Positions 45,389 to 56,820 are shown, counted from the stretch's first letter. The stretch is 64,000 nucleotides of DNA from Aradus depressus (GCA_963662175.1 OY759217.1:9550562-9614561), one strand, 5' to 3'. The notes: generated by a model not told the origin, from the letters alone. Program-made: numbers and translations.

Positions 45389-46106
45389 GGAATATTGAGG
45401 GTCATTCAAAGATGGAAGAAAACACTATTCAAACGCCTACGTTTCGATATATTTTATATCATCATCAGGGCCTACAAACATGGGGGGGAATAGTAAGTCA
45501 GTTTAATTTTTACTCTTTATTATGTTCCACCTATTTGTCTATTTCTATGATTATCAATGTATATGTTTAGTAATGTATTCCTATTTAAGTTTAATTTGTA
45601 TTAGTGTACGTTCATGTTTATGGTTAACAATATAACTATATTTAATTTTAATGTTTAGTAATGTATTCATAGTAAGTCAGTTTAATTTTTACTTTTTATT
45701 ATGTTCCACCTATTTGTCTATTTCTATGATTATCAATGTTTATGTTTAGTAATGTATTAATATTTAATTTTAATTTGTATTAGTGTACGTTCATGTTTAT
45801 ATATTTAATTTTAATGTTTAGTAATGAATTCATAGTAAGTCTGTTTAATTTTTACTTTTTATTATTAATATTCATAGTAAGCCAGGATCAATTTTTAACT
45901 TGTTACAATGTCTATTTTAACGTTCGTCATCAACACACTAATTTTGTTTAATTGTGATTCTAATCTTGATTTCCCCCCCATGTTTGTAGGCCCTGATGAT
46001 GATATAAAATATATCGAAACGTTGGCTTTTGAATAGTGTTTTCTTCCATCTTTGACTGACCCTCAATATTCCTACAATTAAAATCTACAGTCGCTAATCA
46101 ACATCT
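45389..46106. mobile_element. Penelope-like inverted element, second family
   Basis: Inverted arms (45390-45482 and ~45982-46074) share ATATTGAGGGTCA, GATGGAAGAAAACACTATTC, AAACG and ATATATTTTATATCATCATC plus AGGGCCTACAAACATG. A ~32-base tail (AATTAAAATCTACAGTCGCT...) follows only the right arm. A 14-base direct repeat with one mismatch flanks it: ACATTGATATTTTC (45375-45388) and ACATTGGTATTTTC (46107-46120). Each arm has CTGATGA-T-GATATA-AAA-TATATC-GAAA (plus 45993-46019). The interior is a ~170-base tandem repeat, and no protein is encoded. Confidence 0.65.
45490..45890. repeat. ~165-177-bp tandem repeat inside the inverted element
   Basis: AGTAAGTCAGTTTAATTTTT recurs near 45493, 45668 and (as AGTCTG) 45835. 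TATGTTTAGTAATGTATT and TAGTGTACGTTCATGTTTAT repeat in between. Confidence 0.85.
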
Positions 46107-46384
46107 ACATTGGTATTTTCCATACTATAGTAGATAGTTCTTAGGGGACGTATGTTCTTAGGGGACGTATGTTACTTACTAAAGATTACTTTTTCATTTC
46201 ATTTAAGTTAACTTTCTGAACGTGGTGAGTGAGAGCCAATTAGGTCATGATGAGCCTGACAAACAATATATACTGGGATGTTGTATGCACCTAGGGACCT
46301 AAGCAATCCTCCTTACCATTTCCCTGGAAGCGCTGGGCTTCCTACTTACCTTATAATCTTGCAATAAATAATTAAAAATACACA

Positions 46385-46470
46385 ATTTTGTTCGTCAAAC
46401 TTCACTATATTCTTAAATACTCGACTAGTTTCACTGTGTTAAGGCATTATCAAGAGTCTGACTGTGTATA
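46385..46470 (-). repeat. Fragment with related GAAAC/hammerhead-like layout
   Basis: Reversed, it reads ACTCTTGATAATGCCTTAAC then ACAGTGAAACTAGTCGAGTA. The layout (YTGATAATG-stem-GAAAC) parallels the inverted elements but the first core base is T, not C, so any ribozyme would be inactive. It merges into an F1 fragment at 46450. Confidence 0.4.
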
Positions 46471-46625
46471 TCTGTGAACACGATAGAATCAGCCAAATGG
46501 ACCAAAGAAAAGGGGGTTTAGAGGGAGGCTAACTCAAAAAGTCTAATATCGATGCCTATGTATCCACATGAATTTTCATATTAGAAGTCAAAATCCAATG
46601 AGAACATAACCTGACAACTTTTTTT
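46445..46625 (+). repeat. F1 fragment
   Basis: GTATATCTGTGAACACGATA, ATCAGCCAAATGGACCAAAG, AGTCAAAATCCAATGAGAAC in order. A 3'-end remnant (AGTCGTCGGTGAATCATTGT) follows at ~46950 in the opposite sense. Confidence 0.65.
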
Positions 46626-47044
46626 TTTCATCCATTTCTCTTCCCTTCACTGGTAATTCGGTTGTCCTTTCCTGACTCCACTAATGTTCGAACCGACTCT
46701 GTTAGTCACCTTATTTAGTTGAAACCCTATTTATCTCGATAAATAGAATTGATTATAATAAAATTATTCATTTAATTTGTCATCTGTGATGATTACATAG
46801 GACCCTCGAACAAACATTGTGATTACTGACTGGGACATAATATTGTCCGGGACAAGAATAGAACGGCTCGAGTGGGCGTTCTGGGCAGATGTCCGCAACT
46901 CCTTTAGTACATACTCGCAGCTCATATTGACTTTTATACAAGGGGAAAAGTCGTCGGTGAATCATTGTACTTCCTCAGCACGAATTAATGAACTTATTTT
47001 CCGCTCTCCCTCTAAACCCTCTTACTCATGGTCTGATAATTAAA

Positions 47045-48079
47045 AACAATGGTTTTAAATAAAATTAATAATAATAAAACAAATAATAAAATTGAATAAA
47101 CAAAAATTACTACATTTCCTGCAAATTATAGAGCTGGTCTTTTACTAAATTTTGATTTCTACAGTAATTTCCGAAAAGGGCCCTAAAAAATTATCGAAAG
47201 TTCAAGACGTGCAATTTTTAAGAAAGTGCACGTATTTAAAAAAAAATTAATTAACAAACTTTTCATTTGGATTAATTCTAAATTTACCAAAGAGATGCCA
47301 TATTGTTTGTTTTCTAAATTTTGCAAAAATGTTAAATCTAATACAAAGGTATCAATTATCTTACTGGGTTAACAGGGAAAATGAATAGCATAGAACAAGA
47401 GAACAAATATTTGGGTTTATTTACTTAAACCTACATTACAAAATTAAAAAAAGATTGAAACAAAAATCTATTTAAAGGAAAAATCTTACAAACTAAATTC
47501 TTAAAACTATTTCAGTCTTTTTCTGTTTTATATTTTGGCCATTATTTATATCAATGTTTTATATTTTGGGCATATATATTATTTTCATATAAATAAATAA
47601 AAGTACCTCCTTTGCGCATCTATTTCAATGTTACTTCACACCTTTTTGGTTCACCACACCTTAAGCCTAAACACTTTTCTCACTCCTAACCTGTCCACCT
47701 TCACATCTCGTCTCACCTCACCTTCACTCTAATTGAAACAGGTGATTGTTGTCTTTTGTTTTACACTCCATGGTTTTTTTTTTTTAAACAAATGCGACTT
47801 CATATATTTATTTACTAATTTAGTTACTTCATTGTTTTTATACAAATAATTATAATTAATTTTATAATATTAATAATTTTATAGGTACATCACAATGGAC
47901 AGTGCCCGATTAATACTATTCGATGCCCTAAGCATTACCCTTGCCTCACTATTAATATGATTAATGTCTTACTTGTGTTGGCAAGTTTAATTCTAAAGCT
48001 CGATTGAACAAAACGAAGACAAAATTAATTAAGCGAGAAAATAAGTAAATAATTTTTTCAAAATTAATTTATTAAAATA
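47045..48079. other. AT-rich sequence, nothing recognised
   Basis: No element end, tandem repeat or ORF of note. Confidence 0.45.
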
Positions 48080-48196
48080 CTAAATTTCTCTTTCTTCGAA
48101 ATACGCCATTCGTTTATCATCTAAGTGCACTTCTTCGTCAGATACTTCTTCTTCCTCAGTATCATCATAATCAGGATTGGATATTTGAACTTCCAT
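48080..48196 (-). CDS. Small acidic ORF, 38 residues, function unknown
   Basis: On the minus strand ATG (48194-48196) opens MEVQISNPDYDDTEEEEVSD and continues EEVHLDDKRMAYFEEREI to a TAG (48080-48082). The composition (about 40% Asp/Glu) and balanced codons stand out against surroundings of over 70% AT that are littered with stops. It resembles an acidic terminal segment of a nuclear or transposon protein, or a last exon. No partner exon or domain was found, and a chance frame cannot be excluded. Confidence 0.25.
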   Translation of the reverse strand: MEVQISNPDYDDTEEEEVSDEEVHLDDKRMAYFEEREI

Positions 48197-49585
48197 CCGA
48201 AGTTAACGGCAGGTTATGAAAAAAATTATGCGTCATATAAATGTTTTTAGATTTAACATAATACTTCCATTTTTAATTAAAAATGATAGCAAATTTACGA
48301 AAAAATAAAAATAAAAATTGAGAAATAATAATAAATAAACGTGATGCACTAAACAATGGCTTAGTTTACTTATAGGCAATTATGGAGAATTTGAATCGGA
48401 TACACATAAAAAAATATCATCATAGATGCTGGTTGTTGCACCCTAGCAACAGTTGCATCTTTCTAAATAAAAGACAAAAAAAAAAAAAAATTACCTATTA
48501 TATTTTTTTCTCTCTTGTATTTAGTTATCATTGTACATAAATTGTTCCATTACCTATTGTCAAAAAATTTACTTATGGTCTGTAGCGATTGTAAATATGC
48601 ATAATAAAAGAATACTATAGGTATAAGAAAGTAAAATTTCGAATAACTGACGACTTACGATTAAATATATATGTATGTATATAATGTATATAATATATAT
48701 AATATGAAAACATAGAACCATGAGGAGAGCATATCAGTTGAATAGAGTGCTAGTTCCCGTAGGTTCTACCGACCACATGAGCTCATGAAATCAGCTAAAA
48801 GTAAATTTCTCCTTTCCCAGATGTTCCTGGAAAATTGCCCACGTAAACCAACCCTTTTCTCTAATTGCACGAAAGTTAAGACAATCAAAGATTCAAACTA
48901 ATGAACAGGTTTCATTTTACAAATCGGATTAACGTTGTGGGAATTTTAATTTTTTATTTTTAAAATCTTCAAAAATGATTAAAAAAAATAAAAAAGAAAG
49001 GAAATTACTTTTAATTCTTTCGAATTAAGGTAAAAATGTTTTTTTTTTTTTTTTCTCCTAATTTCCTCGTTTATCTGAGAAACGTACAAAATTTGCCGGG
49101 TCGCGGTCTAATACCGGCGCGTCGTAACTCACACCCCTCTCCGCAGACCCCCGAGATCTGATAAAAGTTAAAAGCGGGCAATTACCCCCCCCCCCCCTTA
49201 TATAATTTACCCAGGTGAGCCACTACAAAGTATGTAATTACCAGGAGTCTTGCCTTCCTTTTTTCCACTTTTATTTTTCTTCTTGTTTTCCGTCCCTTCC
49301 TCTAGGTTTTAATGACCCCGAAGAATGGCTTATTTAGTAAGAGCTATGTACAGAAGGGTGCTCTAGTGGTTGCGTGTGCTCTACGGTTCCTCTGTAACTT
49401 GGCGTGTTCCTTTAGCTACATATGCTTCCACTTGGCAACTTATGAAACATAATCTTCAACCTCTCCCTTTTAACTCTTTACTAAGAGAAGATAAGAACAA
49501 TCAATTGACTTAATAGGGCCTTAAATAGTAATATCGGACTGGATTTACTAGATTTTACCATATTTCTATATTATCCAGTCAGTAA
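48197..49585. other. AT-rich spacer, mixed
   Basis: A-, T- and C-tracts (for example C-run near 49187) and a (TA)-rich stretch near 48665. No gene supported. Confidence 0.4.
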
Positions 49586-49589
49586 AACG

Positions 49590-50280
49590 TATGCGGAAAC
49601 TACTATATTTTCATCAAATATTGCTCCGATCTCTAGAATCTAAATATAAAAAAAAAAAAATGCAGTCTAAGTATCTGTAAACACGATAACTCCCAATAGA
49701 ATGCATGTATCTACACGAAATTTTATATGTGAATCCTCCAATGACGACATCTATCTTTTTCAGCCAAATCGACCAAAGGGAAGGAAAGATTAGTGCCAGG
49801 TTAAACATAAGAACTCTAATAAATGCCGATAGAATGAATGTATCGACACGAAATTTTATATTTACCACCAGAATCCCATAAAGACAACAACCATCGATTT
49901 TCACCCGAATCGGCCAAAGAAGAGGGAGGGTTTAGGAAGGAGGCTCAATAACTGCCGATGTAATGAATGTATTGACATAAAATTTCATATTTAAAGTCAA
50001 AATCTAATGAGGATATAACCTGTAAAATTTATGCGATATCGACTGTATGGAAAGGGGGGTTGAGGGGAGAGGGCTCAATTAAAAAACCCTAATAGCTGCC
50101 GATGTAATGAATGTATCGGAACAAAATTTAGTAGGAGGATTAAGGAGCTCATATGTAAGTCAACTGTTGATTACTAGAGCGAACGGTCGACTGGTTTTGG
50201 AGGAGGAGCAAATGTTCATTGATTAATTCGTTCTGGGAAAGTACATAGTCGGAGTGATTCTCCGACTTTTTTTATAATTT
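49590..50280 (+). repeat. F1 dispersed repeat, most complete 3' portion with four subrepeats
   Basis: Four subrepeat starts (ACTCCCAATAGAATGCATGT, ATGCCGATAGAATGAATGTA, CTGCCGATGTAATGAATGTA twice) lie ~130-145 bases apart. The 3' end is TGATTAATTCGTTCTGGGAA, AGTACATAGTCGGAGTGATT, CTCCGAC and a T-tract. GTCGGAGTGATTCTCCGAC can fold into a terminal hairpin. Confidence 0.82.
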
Positions 50281-50998
50281 ATATGTCGGTCGGCAACCTG
50301 GTTGTTCGCCCTGCAGTATCCCCTTCCGCTATGCCCATTACTCCTGGACTGCTTTGCAATGCGGCTTCATGACCCCGTGTACAATTAAATCCTGCTCTGT
50401 CGTTGAAAAAGAGGTCGTTAGAGAAGGGTAGCGTTTTCTCTTTAGGATTTTAATAAGTATTGCGAACATTGTAAATACCTAGTCGGGATTATGCCCATGG
50501 GGGGGGGGGGGGGGGGGGGGGGTTTGAAAATTTAATATGGTCTCTTCTTGATAATAAGGATTAGGAAGGGAGGTTTCGTGATAAAGGCAAGCAGTGGGGT
50601 CGTGATGAAGGAGAAGGGTTTAATAAAAGGTGTAGCCAGGTTGCCAGGTTGCGAGGTTCATAACTGAAGGGCTCCCTGACGTACCCACATTTAATACTGT
50701 CTGTTAATATTGGTGAGCCTATTTCGGCTTTATTGGCTCACGGGCCGGGTTCGGCAAGGTTCGGTTTGTCTTGTCTCTCTCCATGTTCTCTCTCATGTCT
50801 CCGCCCACCACTGGCTCCCCCAACTCTTCCGTTTTGCATCTATACTCAAACTTGGTTAGACTCATCTCTGTTTAAAACATTCTGAACATTTCGAAATTCA
50901 TATAGAAACGTTGCAATCAGCCAAAAAAAAACAAAAAAAACGTACAAACGATAATCGTTTCGCTTATTCAATATCATGCCAGATTCTAAATGAATCTT
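50281..50998. other. GC-balanced sequence, no gene supported
   Basis: A 20+ base G-run near 50501-50522. Frames are short and without motifs. Confidence 0.4.
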
Positions 50999-51065
50999 GA
51001 GCACGCAGTCCTTCGGATGGGACGTTAAGATGTCTGCTACTCGTTAAGGCGAAATGGGAAGGCAA
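50995..51065 (+). mobile_element. SINE-B small fragment
   Basis: GCAGTCCTTCGGATGGGACG, TTAAGATGTCTGCTACTCGT and TAAGG follow the family order, with the GATGGTCC part deleted. Confidence 0.6.
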
Positions 51066-51655
51066 TTTAGTGTTTTTCTGAGGTAAGACGCGGTACCCCT
51101 TTCGGGGGTAAACTTTCCCCCCCTTTTTCTCCTAGTAAAAATGAACCGATTTTTAATCTAAAAACTAGAATTGTCTCTGGATGATAATCCAAATTAAGGG
51201 TTGATCGGCTCTTGTATCATGAACTATTGCTTATGGAAAATGTTGATGTAAATTTTTTATGTATTAAATTGTTGCAAAACGTGAGATTATAGACAAGTGT
51301 AGAAATAGATCGTGAATTAAACACACTTTTCAGATATGAAATTTGTTCAGTATAACAAACCGAAGCAGGAATCTGCGATTTCAAAAAAATAATTATCGCC
51401 CGCCCTCGTCAATGAAAAAACATCTACCTAATCACAAGTATACTCCACCCTGTCTAGTCTTCTAAGGATAATTCTCTGCCGGGGAATTACACAATAATGA
51501 GCTTTCATGTGAATTATGATTTGTATACTACTTATGGGCATTAAATTAAGTAAGTTTCCACGCTACCTCTACGGGTTCTAGCCGGACACGGGTCTAAGCA
51601 TGGTTCGAGACCTGGATCTGTGTCTGGAACCTACAAAGGAGGAACGAGTCTATCA
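51066..51655. other. Unassigned
   Basis: No repeat match or ORF seen. Confidence 0.4.
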
Positions 51656-51659
51656 ATAA

Positions 51660-52200
51660 AGTGGTGGAAGGTTTAGAGGGAGAGCGGAATCATACGGTTG
51701 AAGCGGGGTGTAATCTCAAATTCAGGGGTCAAAAGAGGAGCCTCAAAAGAGCAAAAACTGAAGATAAGTTCCAGCAAATCGAAGGTTTAGAAGGAGAGCA
51801 GAGACTTATGTTTAAGTTTGGTTGTAGCCTCTTTCTCCTATAAGAACACATTAATGCATCTATGTCAATAGAGAGGTTTGAACCATATACGATGATAGTT
51901 AACCATAGGTAAAGATAAAAATTTGTTCTGGAATATCAAAATGGTCGAAGAAGAAATATAGAATATATGTGGCTCTTTTGTATCGATCGATTCTACATAT
52001 TTTCTGAAGAAATAATACGACAATATCTGTAGAAAGGCATCAACCAGATACTTTGAGGGTCTTCCATAAGTAAAGATGAAAAGTATAATCTGGTTGGTCC
52101 TAACCAAAATAGCTGAGGGAGAAATATAGAATTTAGGTGGTTCTTGTAGCACCAATTCTTCATATTTACTGAAAAACCATTAATACACGAATATAGGCTT
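51660..52200. repeat. Diverged tandem repeats (~115 and ~165 bp)
   Basis: GAAGGTTTAGAGGGAGAGCG at 51665 and GAAGGTTTAGAAGGAGAGCA at 51781 mark one pair. GAAGAAATATAGAATATATG and GGAGAAATATAGAATTTAGG (~51948 and ~52111) mark another, each followed by TTCTACATATTTTCTGAA-like sequence. A reversed CCTCTAAACCTTCGATCTCT appears at ~52443. Confidence 0.65.
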
Positions 52201-52995
52201 CAACTAGACTATAGTCCATTAATAGAGCTGGTAGACAGTGAACCGAGACCGCTTCCTGGCGAGTGCAGAACCGGGTATTTGAGTTCTCGGGTACCGGCTC
52301 CACGCTTACAGATTTCCAAAAAGTTCCCGGTAAGGTGAAGCGGGCAAGTATTCGAGCGATCACGTGTAAGTTTTCACTTTTGAAGGTCCTACGATCTCCA
52401 AATTGGTTTCAAAAACTGACACACATAAGTTTCAGGTCTCCCTCTAAACCTTCGATCTCTCTTTTTGTTGGACGTTTAACTTCTGTTCTTCCTCTTTTGA
52501 GGATTTTTCGACCTCTAAATTTTTGGACCAGCTCACCTCTCTCTAGGGAGACGATGCTGCAGCCTGCAGAGATTCCCCCTGTCTACTGATGAGATGACCT
52601 GGTTCACTTGCTCCTCCACAGAGATACGTTTTTTCTAGAGCTACCAATAAGAAAAAAAAAAAAAGATATTGAAAACAGCAAACAGCCGTAGAAAACAGCA
52701 AACATATTTTTCTCTTTTTTTCATGATATTAATAATAATAAAAATGTATCTTGTCTCTTATCCTTTGCATGATTTTAATATATCCCAATTTTCTTGTAAA
52801 AGATTTTCCTAAAGTAACTTTTCCAAGCTTCTAAAGCTTATAAAGCTCTTTTGAAAGTTTTCGAAGTTCCAAGAATTACCTTAACTGATGGCCGAGCATC
52901 GTCACAGTTTTTCTTTTTTTTTTCCCTGTTTTCTCAGGTTAAGTCTAACTGCAGTCTGGAATCGAGACCGAAATTTTTTAATAAAACACTATCAG
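52201..52995. other. Unassigned, short frames only
   Basis: A 108-codon plus frame (52263-52589) has a Ser/Arg/Pro-rich translation with no domain. The repeated CTCCCTCTAAACC motif suggests it is repeat-derived. Confidence 0.3.
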
Positions 52996-53179
52996 TGAGC
53001 CTTGGTGGTCGTGCGGGCTAGAGCGTAAGGCTTTGGTTGCATGGTTTGTGGGTTCGAATCCCGTCCGGGAGAGAGTTTTATTTCGTAGATAGACTTCCCT
53101 CCCGGGGCCATGGATGTCATAAATAACTAGGTAACACCGTTATAAGAGTCATGACTAATATGCATCGTACATACGACCA

Positions 53180-53210
<31 letters not shown>
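52996..53210 (+). mobile_element. SINE-A, second copy, plus strand
   Basis: tRNA-like head GGTCGTGCGGGCTAGAGCGT with a perfect B box GTGGGTTCGAATCCCGTCC, body GAGTTTTATTTCGTAGATAG, CCCTCCCGGGGCCATGGATG, and a 30-base poly-A (53181-53210). It is colinear with the minus-strand copy at 621-836; the copy at 621 has an extra ~9 bases (TTACCATGG-type duplication) near the anticodon region. No clear target duplication here. Confidence 0.9.
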
Positions 53211-53212
<2 letters not shown>

Positions 53213-53255
53213 AACAACGACATTTTTTCCACTCACCCCATTATATAATTTACAA

Positions 53256-53257
<2 letters not shown>

Positions 53258-53304
<47 letters not shown>
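53258..53304. repeat. (TA)n microsatellite
   Basis: Pure TA run interrupted once near its start (ACATATATA). Confidence 0.95.
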
Positions 53305-53306
<2 letters not shown>

Positions 53307-53630
53307 AACTCTATTAGATGAAAATCTTTTGTATAAAGAGAGCCTTCTGCTTAAGAAAAAAAGATTAAAGTATTGAAAGGAATAAAATTTTAATTAAAGG
53401 GACTATAAATCGTGGCTCCTCAATTTTAGCGCTCCGAGTGGCCCTGAGCTGAATAATTAAACGTTAAGGATAGCAATCTCCGGGTTAAGTGTCTCCTCCA
53501 GGGTTATAATAAATATGGAAGACCTCAAGATTGCCCTCTTAAACTGTTAATTGACTCTATTTAATCATATTCCTTTAAATAAGCTTTGACATACATATAT
53601 GTATATATAATATATATGAAAAAATGGCTG
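53305..53630. other. AT-rich spacer
   Basis: Nothing recognised. Confidence 0.4.
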
Positions 53631-53632
53631 GA

Positions 53633-53805
53633 TATGTGAAAGTAGTGTGTTGACGTCAGCTTATTTGTTTGTTCCATTGTACAAGGTAATGAGAGAGACT
53701 TTCTTATACCCAGTAATGCAAGTATTAAATAAACTTGGGAAGGGGAAAGAAGGAGAAGAGTAGTTGGAATAAAAAAGTTCTGTAATGGCCACATCGTATC
53801 TATTT
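53633..53805. mobile_element. Palindromic MITE family M, right portion
   Basis: Contains GACTTTCTTATACCCAGTAA, an AAGGAGAAG purine tract and the right end GTTCTGTAATGGCCACATCG. The left end is missing. Confidence 0.65.
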
Positions 53806-53929
53806 TATGTTTTTTCTTTATTTATTTCCTATTAAATACTAAACGATCAATATTAAAAGTAGTTAGTTAAGAACAATTTGGAAATTTAATAACAAACATT
53901 TTTGGTATGAACAATTTTTTCGATAGGAC

Positions 53930-54290
53930 TAACCGTTTCCGGGTAAATAAAGGAAACGTCTAAAAATATGTGTTTCAAAACTACATTTCAGGACGGTTTC
54001 CACATGTATCTTGCAAACCGGGCGACCTGCAAAAAATCGTATTTTATATAAAATGTATCTTTGAATTTTCTACACAAGTTTTACTTTAAGAGTTTTTTTT
54101 TTGTTTAGTTTGTCTAAAATGTAGGCGGCATCTTGTAAAGAGCACTCAGGCCTCAATGTAAAGTGTTCTCAATTTTGGTCCGAATTCGGCCAAAGTCTAA
54201 TCAGATCTAAATTAGCACATGTGACTTCTGCATTCCAAATTTTAAGTTCATAGCTACACAAGGTTCACAAGGTTCCAATCACGTACAGAT
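53930..54290 (-). repeat. Dispersed repeat F2, minus strand
   Basis: Reverse complement of sequence at 59330-59660 and 60600-60945: reversed motifs include TTTCCTTTATTTACCCGGAA, CGGTTTGCAAGATACATG and ATTTTTTGCAGGTCGCCCGG. The family encodes nothing recognisable. Confidence 0.7.
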
Positions 54291-54299
54291 ATCTCGGAC

Positions 54300-54500
54300 G
54301 AATCGCCATTCGACTATTTTAAAGAAAGAAAAAAAAAAAAAAAAAAAAGTTTCGTCCTATAAATATACGGTTATGATCTCTCCAGGCATTGGAAGGGAAA
54401 GTACGATCAGTAAATGTACTGAAAGTGAAGGAATAGGGACTGAAATTATTAACATTTAAATTAAGGATCGGATGCAAACTCGCTTGAAACGGAATTTATG
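54300..54500 (+). repeat. Dispersed repeat F3, copy 1
   Basis: Matches 60150-60330: GGGAAAGTACGATCAGTAAA, TGTACTGAAAGTGAAGGAAT, AGGGACTGAAATTATTAACA with modest divergence, both preceded by an A-rich tract and TTTCGTCCTAT. Confidence 0.75.
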
Positions 54501-54564
54501 AATCTTTTCTGAGTGGAGTGCACACAAAAATCCAAACAAACACACATTCACGGGCAGATTTTTT

Positions 54565-54648
54565 TAAAATTAACTGATACTGAGTTTCCAAAAAAAAATT
54601 TCATGTTTTCCGACACTCCGATTCCAAAAATAAAAAAAAAAAGTTAGG
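54565..54648 (+). repeat. F1 small fragment hosting a SINE-B
   Basis: TTTCATGTTTTCCGACACTC, GATTCCAAAAATA is the segment after the F1 5' end. Confidence 0.5.
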
Positions 54649-54660
54649 ACTTATATTATA

Positions 54661-55015
54661 GGTTAGGTTAGGTTAGGTTAGGTTTTATGACTCATGCCCG
54701 GGATTAACTACGAGGTCATATCGCCTACTACCAGAGCGCTCTTTCGTCACTCTGGTGGACATGAGCCCAACTCTACTGTGGGAGTCCTAAATTTTGCCTA
54801 CCCTAAATTTTTATTCATCTAGGGTAGGGGTCTTTAACGAGTACCTGACATCGTACAGGCTCGGGACCATCGCTTAACGTCCCATCCGAAGGACGGCGTG
54901 CTTAAGTTTATTTTACCTCCCAGATAAAATAAACTAAGGGCCTCGGTCGGGTTACGAACCCACGACCTTGAGCTCAGAAGTCAAGCACGCATACCACTGA
55001 GCTACCGGCGCCCTC
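54661..55015 (-). mobile_element. SINE-B, full length, 12-bp target duplication, TTAGG-type tail
   Basis: The minus strand starts GGCGCCGGTAGCTCAGTGGT (perfect A box), followed by GTGGGTTCGTAACCCGACC (B-box region). The complete body and CCCGGGCATGAGTCATAA come next, ending with (AACCT)x5, that is TTAGG repeats on the plus strand. A perfect 12-base duplication ACTTATATTATA flanks it (54649-54660 and 55016-55027). This copy defines the family: ~350 bases, tRNA head, pentamer tail instead of poly-A. Confidence 0.95.
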
Positions 55016-55139
55016 ACTTATATTATATAAAAAATAATAAAAATTAAGAAAAAACTATAATATAATATATTATAGTTTTTCTTCATTTTTATTATTTTTT
55101 TAAATATTATTTGAACATTACTGTACTTTTTTTTAAATA

Positions 55140-55405
55140 TCTACTACACTTACAAATCAACCATTCTCCTCCTCCCCCTTCTCAAAATCATTTCATATTG
55201 GCATTACTGGGTATAAGAAAGTCACCCTCAGAATTACTCTGTACAAACAAACAAAAAAATAGCGCTGATGCCAACCCATTACTTTCATATACCCAGTATC
55301 ACCAGTTAGAAACATTGGGAGGGGAAGGAGGAGCGAGAGTGATCTTTACCAAAGTGATTGGTATAAGAAAGTCCAGTTATGGCCACATCACATATTTTTA
55401 CTTTT
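55140..55405. mobile_element. Palindromic MITE family M
   Basis: CTCAAAATCATTTCATATTG, GGGTATAAGAAAGTCACCCT and, inverted, ATATACCCAGTATCACC, closing with GGTATAAGAAAGTCCAGTTA and TGGCCACATCACATA. Confidence 0.72.
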
Positions 55406-55589
55406 ATATTTATTTATTTATTTTTTAATTAAACTTTATAATTAAATAGATGTAAACCATTTTATACTTTCAGGCGATGATACCGATTGCAGTTTTTTGC
55501 CCTAAAACCATTATATATATCTCTCTCTCCCTCTTCTTATCATGCCTCCCTCCCGAGGCCCTAAGATATGTCATTTAATAACAGTGAAG

Positions 55590-55685
55590 TGCCTAAATGC
55601 GTGTCCCACCTCATCCTGTCCCACCTAAATGCGTGTCCCACCTCATGCTGTCCCCCTAAATGCCCGTCCCACCCCATTCCTCCCC
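55590..55685. repeat. Short ~33-bp tandem repeat, three units
   Basis: CCTAAATGCGTGTCCCACCT occurs twice and CCTAAATGCCCGTCCCACC once. Confidence 0.8.
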
Positions 55686-55699
55686 TTTTATCACCATAT

Positions 55700-56600
55700 G
55701 ATCTTCAGATTTCTCGTTGGAGGGATGGATCCCTTCACTTTGCATCAGTACATCATCATCTTCCACCAGCCTCATCATCATAGACCTTCAATCTCCTCCA
55801 AATGAGAATCTGAAAATTTTAATTATGAATGTTTAATAATCTAACATAATTATAGTAGAGATAGTTAGACCTTAAATTCATATAGTTCTTTAAAACAATA
55901 AAACCTACTTGAAAAATCAATTTTAGGTACATAATTTCTACCTACTAGTTGAAACATTTTTTTAAAAATTAAATGACCTCATGATAAACACAGTACACGA
56001 CACAATTCAGGACCTTTACAGACGTTTCCACAGCAAATTGCATTCACACCCAAATCCATACATCCACTCACTTTCTTCACCACACTTGCCACACAATCCT
56101 CCCGGGAGATTGAAGAGGAGGTGGAACCGTGACTTACTATAATCCCAAATTGCAACCCCCACTTCTTGAAACAAAATCATAATATCCCCATAATATTCAT
56201 TACTAATAATCATAATATTCATTGTTTTTAAATTTTGCCCTGAGGAGCTACCGCTGGGTAGCCTTCCTCTCTCACGCCAATCAGGACATCAACTATCAAT
56301 CAAGTCCTCTTGGTAGCTGGTTGTTGTGTAATGGCAACAGTTGCGACCAACATTATAGGCCAAAAAAAAATTGAATGGAACAATCTTTAGAACAATGACT
56401 ATTATCATATTGTTATAAAAATATTTATTATGAATATAAAACATATAATACTAGAGAGGAAGATAAAGTACAACACAGAGAAACGAAGTAAAATAAAAGA
56501 TAGGTACTCTTCATATAAGTTAAAGTAGAATAGAAAGTATAAAGAAATAATATTATTATTACAAAAGCTTCTGTAAAGGAGGTATCTAAAGTCTACCTAT
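55700..56600. other. Unassigned
   Basis: Short frames only. No repeat family recognised. Confidence 0.4.
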
Positions 56601-56601
56601 T

Positions 56602-56820
56602 TATAGTTATATTACATCTACTATAATAAACTATATAATTACAGTAAATATAATATAGTTATATTACATCAACTAAAATAAACTATATAATTACAGTAAA
56701 TATAATATAGTTATATTACATCAACTAAAATACACTATGTAATTACAGTAGAAATAATGTAGTTATATTACATCTACTATAATACACTGTATAATTACAG
56801 TAGATATAATTTAATATCAG
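56602..56820. repeat. 52-bp AT-rich tandem repeat, ~4 copies
   Basis: TATAGTTATATTACATCTAC and close variants recur at 56602, 56654, 56706 and 56758. Confidence 0.9.

Noticed and set aside
52996..53070. Functional tRNA gene with perfect B box
   Set aside because: It is the head of SINE-A, followed by the SINE body and poly-A, matching 621-836.
54660..54690. Interstitial telomere (TTAGG)n tract
   Set aside because: It is the 3' tail of a SINE-B lying inside that SINE's target duplication, not a telomere remnant.
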